Assembly: GCA_932521035.1 (NCBI GenBank)
Contig: OW051492.1
Location: 5,580,001-5,644,000, forward strand
DNA length: 64,000 nucleotides
Direction: 5' to 3'
Source: Oscheius dolichura
Lineage: Eukaryota > Nematoda > Chromadorea > Rhabditida > Rhabditidae
Position numbers and translations under genes: made by a program. The notes under the pieces were generated by a model. The model ran no database searches. It was given only the letters and a program-made list of their open reading frames with translations, and was not told the DNA's origin. Shown one piece after another: positions 50,655 to 62,400 of the stretch; the first letter of the stretch is position 1, and every line of letters begins with the position of its first letter.

Positions 50655-52153
50655 ATGGAATTACACGGATTCAAAAATCAGGTACCCGCCATTCCCCTCC
50701 ACTTACCCCGTCCCCCTTCAACCGTCATCCTCCTTTCTTCTCCAGATTAAAAAGAGAGATTATATGACCTCACTTCCTAAATCCCGAGGAAACCACTCAC
50801 ATTATCCCGAAAAGAATAACAAGGGGATAAGGGGCAGAGTTACTGTAATCGGTATGTTCCAGGTGGGAGGACACTTCGGACTCCTCCAGTGCGGGGGCCA
50901 CGTGGCCAAGCCGATGAATGCCCGGGAGATGGCCTTCTACGAGATGATGACGGACAACATCCGCCAATTCACCCCGGAGTACTGCGGTGGGTCGGCCGGG
51001 AAGGACAGAGGACAGTTCTGTATTTAGGCCGTGTGCGAGTCATCGCTACTCTGGCCGATGACAACGAGCTACACCTGGTGACGGGGGAGCAAATCGACTG
51101 TCACGGGGACGTAGTTGTCAGTGATCTTAGCTACTCGAGGAACATTCTATTTCAGTGCCGGAGGACAGACTCCGAGAGGATCAGGTTCCGGGTGGGCAAG
51201 GCCGGCCGGGTCGAGATCAGCAAGGAGCTCAGCTACTGGGCCGCCCCCTGCCAGAGCAAGGTCAGTCCCCCCGCCGTCCTCCCCAACAGGGCGCATTCCA
51301 GGCCATTCAGAAACTCCTCGAGGGGCAGTACTCCTGGTTCATCCTCCTGGAAAACGTGGTCCTGAACTACCAAAAACCGTGTATTTTGGATCTCAAACTG
51401 GGTACCAGGTCGGCCGGTGTTCCTCTTATTTATCCGGGATTATTCAGACAGCACGCCGACGACGCGACCGACGAAAAGAGAGACAGGCAACTGAAGAAAT
51501 GCCAGGAGTCGACGAGCGCCGCTCTCGGGGTCCGAATGGTCGGGATGCAACTCTTCGAGTCACGGACCAAGGTTCGGAGAGGATCCCATTGAATACTAAG
51601 AACACTTTTAAGAGCTATTCATTTGTGGATAAACTCGAGGGGAGGAAAATGAACCAAATGCAGTTCCGGGGACACCTTCAGCGGTTTGCACGATGCTGTG
51701 GGAAGCTGAGGACTGCGAGGCTGAGAAAAAGGTAGGAGATTTGATTGTTTCGATAGAAATTATTTTAGATTGAATGAGATGAGGGAAACCTTAACCCAAG
51801 CGAATGGCTACCGGTTCTTCTCATCCTCTCTTCTCATTGCTTTTGACTCTGCCCAACCGGTAAGAAAGAGGGAGAATATGAAAGACCGCGGTGTTTAGGA
51901 CAGTGCAAGTGAACGGGCAATTGGAGTTTATATGATCGATTTTGCAAATTCGACCTTTGCGGAATTCCACCAGGTAATATTCCGTAATTGTATATTTTAA
52001 TTGTAACGATTGCAGGATCATAAGTACGAAGGTCCTGATGAAGGCTACATTTTGGGCATTGAGACGATCCTCTCTGCTTTAGAAACGACGCCCACCACCC
52101 CTGAACAGCCGATCATTATGAGTGAACTTATGGCTGAGGCGATTAGTTCTTGA
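50655..52153 (+). CDS. ip6k: inositol hexakisphosphate kinase
   Basis: Starts MELHGFKNQ in a tiny exon and joins [17 protein letters not shown] in the next (matching the HQVGGH start of IP6Ks), then FTPEYCG. The inositol phosphate kinase signature [11 protein letters not shown] (PxxxDxKxG) is present, followed by [46 protein letters not shown] (SSLL motif) and MIDFANSTF (the DFG-like metal motif). [16 protein letters not shown] precedes the stop. It makes the pyrophosphate of InsP7. The 5' half has GC-rich codons and the 3' exons (from about 51.7 kb) AT-rich ones. Confidence 0.93.
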
Positions 52154-52509
52154 TCATATACGGTTTCCTCCGATATCTCCTCCATTCGATCTTACACCGA
52201 TACTAACATAATATGAAATGCCCCCAGGTTTTGATCCACTTATGTACAGATTTCATAAAGATTTACACGTCTTTGTATGGGTCTAAAGAAACACGGCAGT
52301 AGCATACCCTTTATTTAAAACATACCATATGTACAATGTAAATATAAATATTTAAAAATCACTTTATTACAACCCGGACAGCATGGCTAATATTAATTCC
52401 AAACAATTGCACGATGCTTTTATGTAAAAATTTCCAATCTATAAGCTAACCTCGCACATAAAGCCACAAAAGGGGCAAAGGGAATGATGCAATTGTAATG
52501 AGGAAAGCT
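52154..52509. other. AT-rich convergent 3' intergenic stretch
   Basis: 356 bp between the IP6K and SLC35C2 stops. It contains several A/T-rich hexamers usable as poly(A) signals (for example ttttattaca). No coding support. Confidence 0.4.
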
Positions 52510-54090
52510 TCAAGCATCTGCATCGTCGCTAAGCAGCTTTCTTCCGTCTTCACCCAATGAACTCGGACTTCCTGGACGTGTTCTAAAAACATTTTATTAT
52601 CAAATCCGATAAAATGAAGTTAAACAGAGGGTTTACACATGGAACACAGTGGTAACACAGCTTATTTTGCTTACAATTAGCTTAGTGATATTCCACGTAT
52701 AACAAACCTCCGCTTTAAATTCCCTGAAGTAACCAACCGTTGTCTTCTCCTGGCCAATGTATGTAGCGTCATACCCGATAAGCATAGTATTAATCCAACT
52801 GTATTTACAGAACTCAAGCGGTCATTGTTTATGAGATGAGCAAGAAGAAGTGTAGCGACTTCCTGTAAAGTATAGTTTACACACCTTACTGTCATAGCTA
52901 AAACGTATTATAAATTATATCATTCAAGTTAAAGTTTTCACGTTGCGTAAATATATGGTAAAGTTTTTATAAAACTATTCAGGCTACGAAGCCATCTCCT
53001 TTTGGCAGATTAAAATCACCTTTACAATTCCGAATATATTCAATGTTATGCCGGAAGTGTTAACAAGAAGTAAATATTCTGAAAGGAAAACTAAATAAAA
53101 AAGCGAATATAAAAACATACCTGACATTTCCATACAAAACGCAAGCATTCCACCAGCTAATATCAAAAGTATTACCAAGAGCGGGGCCTCATGCCCCTTA
53201 TAGAAAAACACTGTTTTGTATGAAAGCTCCGAACCTAAACAGATTAAACCAATTATAAAATCTCAAGCGAAAGAAAAAAAAACAAACCTTCAAACATACA
53301 AATTAGCGGAATAATAGGTATCAGCATCCAAGGTTGAACATGAACAACCATGTCTAAAGGATGGCGGATTGCATGTTCTTCTCGCTGCATTACAAGTTGT
53401 GAAACCGTCCATCTGAATAATATGTAAATAGTGATCCGCTGGAAATTAACCTGATTCCTGTGCAAGACGCAGCCAGCTCTACCAGTAATAACCCGTATAA
53501 ATCGAGTTGGCTACTCTGCCATGTAAAAAGAAATAATCCTGCAGCAATAAGTCCCGTTTCTAACCCTAGCGTTGTCCGCCACCTAATTTTTCCAGCAATA
53601 TTCTAAATTGGGGAAAACAAACCTTTCTAATTTTAGTAACAAAGAAAATGCTACTATAAATATTATAGAGCTTGATTTCGCCATTGTATAAAGGCTAACT
53701 GTGACATATTCCAGTGCCCAGTTTGACAGCCCAATATCTAGAGAAGCGCAAATACCTATAGGTGCAAGCCATCTAAAAAAATAGAAGAAATGCTGGCAAC
53801 CTATTTCAACGTACCTTAATTGATCTCGGAAAGGCAGTCGCAATCTTTTTGGAGAATGACATTCATATATGCCTCTAATAACAACTGCAGCGAAATATTT
53901 GACAAAATAGTGACCACACACCACGAAGAGAGGAAGTTTATAATTCTATAATCAGGAAGATTGGCACAAATAATTTTTTTCACAAAAAATCATGAAATCA
54001 ACAAACCTTTATAAACCATTTCTGATAAAATGTTAATCCAATAGAAAGTGTGTAATAGACTAGCGCTGTGAGCGCAATCTTCACGACCAT
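52510..54090 (-). CDS. slc35c2: SLC35C2-like nucleotide-sugar transporter family protein
   Basis: The ATG at 54090 opens with a TM helix (MVVKIALTALVYYTLSIGL then TFYQKWFIK). Nine or ten TM segments follow, spread over short exons. Family motifs: APIGICASLDIGLSNWALEY, VTVSLYTMAKSSSIIFIVAF, GIRWTVSQLVMQREEHAIRH, VEYLLL-type EYLLLVNTSGITLNIFGIVK, EVATLLLAHLINNDRLSSVN and LCLSGMTLH. The last exon encodes a hydrophilic tail (RTRPGSPSSLGEDGRKLLSD DADA) and stops at 52510. SLC35C2 sits in the Golgi/ERGIC and promotes Notch fucosylation in mammals. Introns are AT-rich and about 40-60 nt. Confidence 0.9.
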
Positions 54091-54103
54091 ACCAAGCTTT
54101 GAG

Positions 54104-54374
54104 CTATTCTATTATTTCGTCCATAGGGTGACCTTCTGCAAAATGATTTTAAACATATTGAATGATACATAAAAAGCAAGGATGATTGGCAATTTTTCAT
54201 CAAAGATATATGAAAAATACGTGTAAGTTAGGGTAAACTTTTTCTTTATAAAAATATAACGTGGCACATTGTATATCTCGTTGTGGCAATAACGAAACCA
54301 GGAAAATCTGAACTAGAAGATAGACATCGCACGAAACGATCGGCTGCTAAAACCTGCCGTCCAAAGCGAGACAT
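54104..54374 (-). CDS. putative 35-residue protein just upstream of SLC35C2
   Basis: Exon 54374-54299 encodes MSRFGRQVLAADRFVRC and LSSSSDFP; a 163-nt intron (GTTTCG donor, TTTTGCAG acceptor) joins exon 54135-54104, EGHPMDEIIE and stop. The stop lies only 13 nt before the SLC35C2 ATG on the same strand, so both would sit on one transcript unless separated by trans-splicing. The N terminus is basic, Arg/Ser-rich and could be a mitochondrial presequence. The donor is weak and I do not recognise a family. It may be a uORF-like microprotein or a 5' UTR coincidence. Confidence 0.3.
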
Positions 54375-54938
54375 GTGCGGCGCTAGAGAAATTTTAGCTA
54401 CAGATACAGAGAGGAAACACTGTCTGATAAGAATCGATGGAAAATAGAGTGCATGCTGTGAATACAAGTTAGACGAAGAATGAAGGAAAACTACAAGGCA
54501 TACGTCCTGTATTATTCTATCAATTCCTTTAGAACGCACTTTATAAATGTAGCTTGAGCATACATAAAAAGGCATGGAATATATAAAGTAAACAGAAATT
54601 TGTACAGTAAACAAGGCTCTCGATAGAAAATCTGAACTAAACTGCAAAATGCTCGATTAGCGCGCGAAAATCAAATGCACATTTTTGCGCAAAATGCAAT
54701 TGCATCCCTTACACAACGTCGCAGTTATTGCTTGATCGCAGCATTGCAAAGTCACTGTTCATAATCGTGTGAACCGATTGTTCTTCTTACAAAGTATTGA
54801 TTGAAAAAATTGAACAGCATGCAGTATTCGACGTTGTGCAAATGCTATTAGAAAAAGGATTACATACATTTGTATCTCATTAACAAACAATTCCTCACTT
54901 TTAGGTTCTCTTTTCTGAATGGAACAAGGTTGAATCAA
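54375..54938. other. AT-rich divergent intergenic stretch
   Basis: Between the SLC35C2-side transcription unit (minus) and RFWD3 (plus). Frames here use no ATG and look like shadows. No gene supported. Confidence 0.4.
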
Positions 54939-57455
54939 ATGGATAACCACCGTGATAACCCTAGACCAAATCGAGAGCAAGCAAGATATAGAGCTAGAAT
55001 TGCAGCGTATGTTTTTCCTTTTCATCTTTGAGGCAGTTTATGTATCAATCAACTTCTTATAGAGAGTTATTATGAATTCAGAATTGCTGAAGTTATCGAA
55101 GCTAGAAATAGAGCCAGAGCTAGAGCTGCTCGAAATCCTGTGAACGAGCCTCCTCGGCACGCCGAAACATCTAGTGACAGCGAAGACTTCAGTGATAGTG
55201 ATAGCAGTATTGGCTCTTTTAACGACGAAGAAGACGAGGAAGAGGATTGGGAGCAAGACTGGGACTCCGATAGCCAAGAATATAGAAGGCCACTATCCGG
55301 TTCAGACAATCTAGAAAGCTCATCTTCATCGTCCGATTCCGAAGACAATTCCATTATAGTTTTGGACGATACCTTGCCAGTCAATTCGAATAATATTCAG
55401 GATCAGGTATTCTTGTTTATATGTCCTCCCATGGAATTATAGGTAGAAGTAGACAACACTACTTTGAGAGATATGCCAACCCAAACCTCAAGTAACACAC
55501 CTGATCATGATGTGGGTTTTTTTTCTATTTTGCAAATACAAACAATTTAGGATACTCCTACTAGGATAAAAAGACCGAGGGTGGAGTCTGTGGCCGAAAA
55601 GTAACAGCATGACCTTTTATTAAAAGTTTTTTTAGCCAAGAAGCAGCAGCTTCAGTTACAGCGGACGATGAAAATGTGGATGATAGCTGTACAATATGTT
55701 ATGAGGTAAAGTAACTAAAAAACGTCTTATTTATGTTTATTGAAGGAATATACTTCAAGTGGCGAACATCGCTTAGTTTCCCTAAAATGTGGCCACTTTT
55801 TCGGAAAGAATTGTATTGAAAGATGGATCAGAAGTGAAGGTCGAGGAGCATCGTGTCCTAATTGTAAACGAAAAACGCATTCAAAAGATGTCCGAATGCA
55901 TTTTACTAAAACAGTCAAAGTTGGATTAACGCATTTTTAAACCATATTTATTTATTCAGATGGTTGATAATAGTGCTCTTGAAGATCTTAAAGCAAAAAA
56001 ATTAGAACTCGAGCGAAAAAATGATGGACTACAAATGGAATTAGCCAAAACAAAGCGCGAGCTAAAGGAATGGCAGAATAAATTCAGAGGAAATGATGAT
56101 CTAAAACAGTTTGAAAGTAAATTTCAAAAATGCCTCATAATTTGCAGACTGCTTCCAACTATTAAAATCTATGGTCGTATGTTGTTGACGCTAGGAGCTA
56201 AGTTGGATTTAATCTCAAATAGGCAAGCAGCTAGTGAGTTTTGCATCCCATTGTTTAGTTATCTTCTAGGTTCCCGCTCATTCGATTACAATGGAATTTT
56301 TTTTGTAATAGGCGTTCAGTTTCCCGAAATGGGGGTGCTTGCCCCCTCTTTTGGTGTTCGCAAAATTAACATGAACAAGGTTTGCTTGGGCAGCCCCCTT
56401 TCATTCATTTTAGGAAACTGGTGCTCTTACGCTTGATAATAATGGAATTCGACTTCATTGTCGAAGATGTAGAGTAATTACTTTCTCGCCTTTTGAGCCT
56501 AACCTCACGATTTCTGGTGCTTTTTAATACCTATTTTACCTATTTGTTTCAGGTGGCGAAGATAAAAAAGTTACTATGCATACAATAGGGGCCAGGGTCG
56601 GTTCTAAAACATGGGATATGCCCGGAATTAGGGATAGCTATGTGCTGTCTGCCTGCTGGCTTACTCCTACATCGGTTAGTTTGACAGATATTGTTGAAGT
56701 TTAATTAAGTTTGCTGTTGGTTGTGCAGGTGGACGTGTATATGAGTATGATATTGAGCAAGAAGATAGCAGACCTGTGCGAGATATTACCCGAGGCGAAG
56801 GTGTTACACCTATTATTTTTCTTGCGTAATTCTTGTATTTATCCTACATACTGCTTTTTCTAGATTTGTGCCACAAAATAATGTTCTACTAGCTTGTTCT
56901 GCACAAAAACTTGTAGCATATCAATACGATGCTGCTTATACACTTCTGCATCCTTCTGAAACAATTCGAACTATTGCTTGGGATCATAGCACATTGTCTT
57001 TTATGATAACTTTCAAGACTACACCAATATTTCATAAATTGTACAAACTGGAAATAGAAGATACGGCGGTGAGTATATTTCGCAGCACTTATTATCATGC
57101 TATTGTTATCTACTTTAGATTTATTGTAACGAAATGAATGAGTGGAAGACGTCTTACAATTTAAGTACAACAATGTGGAACAATTGCTTATTTACCCTAA
57201 AACCTTACGGAACATTTTCTGTAATCTACAACGAAGATGAAAAGAAGCTGGAAGCCCACGACTGGACAGGAAATAGAGCACCTGTATGTTTGTTACGTTC
57301 ATTGAAATATCGTCTTTATTCAGGTTGTTGCTCCATTTGAGTTTCCTGAAAACGCATGTGACATGAGAGTCATTCCCAATCAAAAGGGAGGAAAAACCAT
57401 CGTGGTTCTAACAGAAAATCACCTATTCAGCTTTAACTTTAATCTTTCTGTCTAA
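54939..57455 (+). CDS. rfwd3: RFWD3-like RING-finger/WD40 ubiquitin ligase
   Basis: The ATG at 54939 begins MDNHRDNPRPNREQARYRAR. A Ser/Asp/Glu-rich region (SDSEDFSDSDSSIGSFNDEE) follows, then a C3HC4 RING split over two exons: DDSCTICYE, then HRLVSLKCGHFFGKNCIERW, then CPNCKRKTHSKD. A coiled coil (LKAKKLELERKNDGLQMEL, KTKRELKEWQNK) and a WD40-like domain (VLLACSAQKLVAYQYDA, ETIRTIAWDHS, FMITFKTTPIFHKLYKL, AHDWTGNRAP, KGGKTIVVLTENHLFSF) follow to the stop at 57455. This is the RFWD3 order. RFWD3 ubiquitinates RPA and RAD51 at damaged forks. Exons are separated by introns of about 40-70 nt. Start choice is by family N-terminal disorder only. Confidence 0.88.
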
Positions 57456-57635
57456 CTCGTTTTATCAATTTGTATTCGACTAACTCATCATGTAAACGGA
57501 GGCATGCAACTTACGGGTGATTCTTTTTATTGCAAAATGTTATATGCTTCGTGTAAAAAGATTAAAATGTTGTATATTCAACTCTAGCTTGACTACCTTT
57601 CCCATTCGCTAGGGGCTCTCATCTGAATCATCAGC

Positions 57636-57794
57636 CTAAATTGAAGGAATTGAGGGTGTCACATCGCTGTCGTGAGAGCCACTCAAAAGAGGACTGCCTG
57701 ATTTTTCTAGCTCACGTCGTCCTCGAAGATCTCTAAACTTCTTGTCATCCATCCGTGTGACTTCTCCCAAATTACGTCCTTTCAGCCACGACAT
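57636..57794 (-). CDS. short frame or terminal exon, MSWLKGRNLG type
   Basis: On minus, a GATTGCAG acceptor-like site is followed at once by ATG and a 52-codon frame (MSWLKGRNLGEVTRMDDKKF, then FRDLRGRRELEKSGSPLLSG and DVTPSIPSI) ending in TAG. The composition is protein-like: a basic/acidic helix and a Ser/Pro tail. It may be a trans-spliced small gene or the last exon of a longer one; a possible upstream exon (KFVTKKGPTRNYI) lies near 57.88-57.84 kb. Convergent with RFWD3, whose stop is 180 bp away. Family unrecognised. Confidence 0.45.
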   Translation of the reverse strand: MSWLKGRNLGEVTRMDDKKFRDLRGRRELEKSGSPLLSGSHDSDVTPSIPSI

Positions 57795-59475
57795 CTGCAA
57801 TCCACAAACGACTCAAATTTCGGCTAGGTCAACACAGCTATGTAGTTTCTGGTAGGTCCCTTTTTGGTGACAAACTTCTATTCTGGCTAATGGAACCAAT
57901 TACACTTTGCATGATGACACCCCGTTCATCCCCCGATTGTCGTTTTGTCCTGTCTCGTTTTCTACCCCTTCAAATTGTCTATTTTGTTATTTTCTTTGCT
58001 GGTCTTTTGTATTTCACAACTTCTATATGTTTTCCCTTTTCTTCTTCCCCGATTCTCCACCGACTCCTCCAATTATCCCAGAAGAGCAACATCCAATTAC
58101 CGTAATCCCTAATGGGCTGCCGTACAATAATTGCCGGGGCTCGTCGACTATTCATTTGACTGTTTTCGCTGCTCCTTAGAAGTGTCTCTCTCGCGTGACA
58201 GCCAACGCTCGAGTCGCGCGTTTCCGTCTCCTCGCAATCAGAAGAAACCCTCGGGGCGTTCAGTGAAGCGCCGCTGATTTTGGATCACTGGTGGGTGCCA
58301 CGCAGACCATCTCCCTCTGTTCCCCTAACTAACCATCTCTCCTCCTCAAATCTTGGCTCTTCCAACGAATTATCTCCCCTTTCTGAATATTTCGAATAAG
58401 AGAAAAGGGCGGGATGACGGACTGTGGGGGAGAAGGCGATTGATCGTAAGTCAACAGCAGAGGGGAATATCAATGAGTCTGTCCCAATAGAGAGACCGTG
58501 CCGCCCGTTGACAGACGTGTCCGTCTCCCGGCCACAATTAAGGAGTAAGTCGGGCAGGGCCACGTCAAGTGAGAAGTCTTTTGCCTTTGTTTGCCCGGGG
58601 CGCGCGTGGATCTCGACACCCTTTTCCCATGACACCACTTGACGCTTCCGGATAATCAATATAATCGAATCGAACAAAGAAATTGCCATATCTCTCGGGA
58701 GGAGGGAGGGGGGCTCCCTCCCCGAGCCACATGCGGCTGATTTACCGTCTCCGCCGCCCCTCCCCGTCCGCTTAGGCATTCCCCTCACAAGGGCCCATTT
58801 CCTACAATTAACCTCCTCCTACTCCTCTCTTGGATCACCCAGCCAGGGCCCCCCTCATCTGTACAAGGGGGGCCAGTTCCGCTCCCAATTCCCCAGCCCC
58901 TCGTAAATTACTGACAAACAACAAAAAGATTCCGCCTGAGACTACTGTAGGACGGTCTAATGGCCCGTCCGAGGGGCTCATCCTACCGGTTCTTCTTCCA
59001 TTGAAAAGAACCACCCGGGCCACCTCGAGAGGGTCTCTAGGGGTCGAATATGACAACACGAGGCCGTTGTTCCCGGGGATCATGTAAATGAGCCTCTTTC
59101 TGGGGTGGGTTTAGCGACCAAAAAGAGTCGAATGAAGCTATTTCCGCCGGGGGGCCGAGAGAGAGAGACGCAACTTTTTTCGTCCCCAACGACCTGTGTG
59201 TAAGGCCTATTGAATTGCCGTCTCTCATTTCACGCCTGCAATCTCCCTGCCTGAAGACGTGCCCACTTATCGGGCCCTGCCCTTCTGATAGAGCCCCCTT
59301 CCAGCTGATCTGTGTGTCCCGTGTCCCCCACCCGGCAGCTGTCCTCCTGGCCGTCCTCGTCCTCTTCGCCCTCCTCCCTTTCAAGCCTCGTTTCCAGCCT
59401 TCTGTCCTCCTCCTGCTTATCCTCCTCTGCTTCTCCTCCCTGTCTTTTCCCCGCTGGATGTTCGTCTTCTCCGCC
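57795..59475. other. 1.7-kb stretch upstream of PDE1 with no firm gene
   Basis: GC content rises again at about 58 kb. Overlapping frames occur (one on plus at 59215-59520 in frame with the PDE1 start), but none has recognisable domains. It probably contains the PDE1 promoter and 5' exons. Confidence 0.4.
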
Positions 59476-62400
59476 ATGGTCCAGTCGATCATGATGGTGC
59501 AGTCGACGAGTCACGGCCCAGGTATTTTTCTTTCCTTCTTTCTCTCGCCCGCTGTCAGTTGTTCGTGGAGAACGTGTGAGAGCATGTGTGGAACGTATTT
59601 TAAAATATTCTGTGAGAGTGGGAGACCCCCGCGGAAATGTTGCCCATCTCCGGGTACGGCCTTCCATATCCTCTTCAATAGTTTCATTAGTGTCGGGTCA
59701 ATCAAAACCACGAGTGCCGTCGCCCATTTCCATTTTTCAGTTGATGCGACGATGCAGCGGCCTGTGTCGCTTTGTCGTCGACGCAGCCGGAGCACGTCGA
59801 CCCCGAAGACGGAGGACGAGGAGAAGGCCTTCAACGTGGAGCCGGCCATCGAGGCCCTCGACAAGTGAGCTCCTTTCTCTTTTTGGAAAGTGGCAACATT
59901 GGGTAAACGATCGCCAAATGGGCTGATAACAAGGGAATAAAAGAGTCTCGAGGGTTTATGGGGCTCATCCCGGCCGGGTAGGGAGAGAACCCCTCGAGGA
60001 AGAAAGCCGGGGCAATTATCTCCGAATCGGTCCTCCGGAAGTCCTTCTTTGCCCCCTGATAACCGGGAATCGACCAGCCGGCTGTCGCTAATCCTCGCGT
60101 GTGTGCGAATGGCAGATGAGTCGCCTGGCTCACCTTGCCCGAGGGCCTTCTGCCGCTGTTCTCAACGAGTTTCAAACTGCTCTTCGTCGAGGAGTCCTCC
60201 TTATTTTAACTGGTCTTTATCGTCCAAAAACAACCTCTGGTTATCTCCCGTCATTCTCATCCCCCGGTCAAAACTAGGATCTGTTTGTCTAGAATAGTTT
60301 TCCCCACGGGGAGGAGGATGTTATTCTCCGGAATTAATTGTCGGCGGAAGTAGACAGCCGGCCTTCTGTCCGGGGAAATGCCAAGTATCAGCATAAGCTG
60401 TCTTCGGTTGAGGCATTGATCTCGCCGCGTAAAGGTTGTCACGCAAGGATCGGGCTCTAATGGGTCCTCTTTTTGAAGGTGGCCGATTGTTGACGTGCGT
60501 CTTCCAACGGAGAGAGAGAGGGGAAGCACCTCCTTCTCGCCGTCATAATTCGCCTTTCCTGACTGGGCCATCCTCCCCCGTTGCCAGGGCAGCCCCAGTC
60601 AAAACAGGCCATCACTTCTCTCTCGTTAGTATGAAAATGTCTCCGCTCCCTCATTACGACGCCTCCTCCGGGGGATATCCGTCGTTTATGTCCCCGAACA
60701 CCTCTGCCTCCCAGAGCTCCTCTCCTTGAATTGCTTATAATTGGTCCCCTCTCCCTTTGCCTCTCGTCCCCCTCTCCTCATCCGTTTCTAGTCGTCCTCC
60801 CGTCGGCCATGTTGGTGGGCGACACCTTCGGCTACTACCAGCTGGTCCTGAGGAAGCACTCCTGCAGGTAAAGAGTTTGAGCCTTGGTCGGCCCGGGACA
60901 AATTGGCTCGGAAAGTGGCGAGATCTGCTTAACGATGCCCCTCGGGATATTTTTCGAGGGCGCACATTCGTGACGTTTTTCGAGTCAAAATGAGCTGGAC
61001 GTCAGCGACGATGGTGATATATTCCGGAGAGTGGAGGTGTCACGCGCGAGAAGTCTTACGTCTGGCAGAGGCCTCCTCGATTAGCGTTTCCGATGAATAT
61101 TAGACGGCCCTATTTATATCTAAGAGAGTGAGATAGAGTACTTCCAGGCTGAGATACATCCTTCACCAGCTGAACAGCGGACAACTTCCGCTAGAGGACC
61201 TCAAACGGAACATCGAATATGCCGCTCTCGTCCTGGAGACGGCTTATATGGATGAGACGAGGTAGGCCGATCGCTCGTCGGCCGGATTACAGTACTTTAG
61301 GCGGATTTGTGACGAGGATGACGATCTGGCCGAGGTTACGCCGGAAACGGTTCCAGACGAAGTCCGCGAATGGCTGGCCGCCACCTTCACCCGCCAGAAT
61401 GCCGGCAAAAAGCGGGAAAAGCCTAAATTCAAATCAGTAGCCAACGCTATTCGGACGGGCATCTTCTTTGACAAGTGAGCTGTACTGTCGCTCGTGTCCG
61501 TCCCGAGACGGAGGAATGCTCATTGTGGCGTCAACAGATCACCGGGAGAGGTCATACGTTCCCCCGCCCGCTGGCCGAGCCGGCGGTCGGGCTTTTCGCT
61601 ATCTCTCCTTCCTGTTCGTGCATGTGGCCGTCCTCCCTAGGAGGCGGCGTGGTAGTGTCTGTACCTCGTCTGTCCCTGTCCCTTTTCTCCATCTGCGGAC
61701 CTCTCGTGTGCTTGCACCGCCGAACCTTAGACCCCCCTCACATGGCCCGAAAAGTTCAGTTCCAGGCTCTTCCGCAAGCAGACAAGTATCCAATGCCCCA
61801 TCCCGCCGGATATCGTCGAGATGCTCCGGGTACCCCCTGTCCCCCTTTCTCCGGTCACACCCTCTTCAGGATATCAACTCGTGGTCATTTAATCCATTCC
61901 AACTGAACGAGGCCTCCGAGGGCCACGCTCTGAAATACGTAGGATTTGAGCTATTCAACAGATACGGGTTCATGGACAGGTTCAAGGTAGGCCGCCTCCC
62001 CGTTCGAGGAAGACAATCGCCTTCAGATTCCACTCCCTCAATGGGAGAACTATTTATTGGCACTGGAGCAGGGATACTCCAAACACAACAACCCCTACCA
62101 CAACGTCATCCACGCGGCAGACGTCACCCAGTCGTCTCACTTTATGCTCAGCCAGACAGGTCTCGCCGTAGGTCTTTCTTCTTGTTTTTCCTTCTCTTCA
62201 TCCCTCGGCTTATCCGCTTTTCAGAACAGCCTCGGCGATCTCGAGCTCCTGGCCGTCCTCTTCGGTGCCCTAATCCACGACTACGAACACACCGGGCACA
62301 CCAACAACTTCCACATCCAATCGGGGTATTTCCGCCTTTTTGTATCCACCCTTATAGGTCCAATTTCGCCTTGTTGTACAATGACAGGAGTGTCTTGGAG

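Noticed and set aside
54246-54647. 133-residue minus-strand frame upstream of SLC35C2
   Set aside because: It has no ATG near its start, and its composition is that of AT-rich non-coding DNA. Only the short MSRFGRQV piece inside it is kept as a weak candidate.
43800-57600. Contamination or a chimeric assembly explaining the AT-rich islands
   Set aside because: IP6K spans a boundary as one continuous gene, and AT-island genes are animal-type with the same intron style. Not fully excluded for 16.4-19.3 kb, where no gene crosses the edge.
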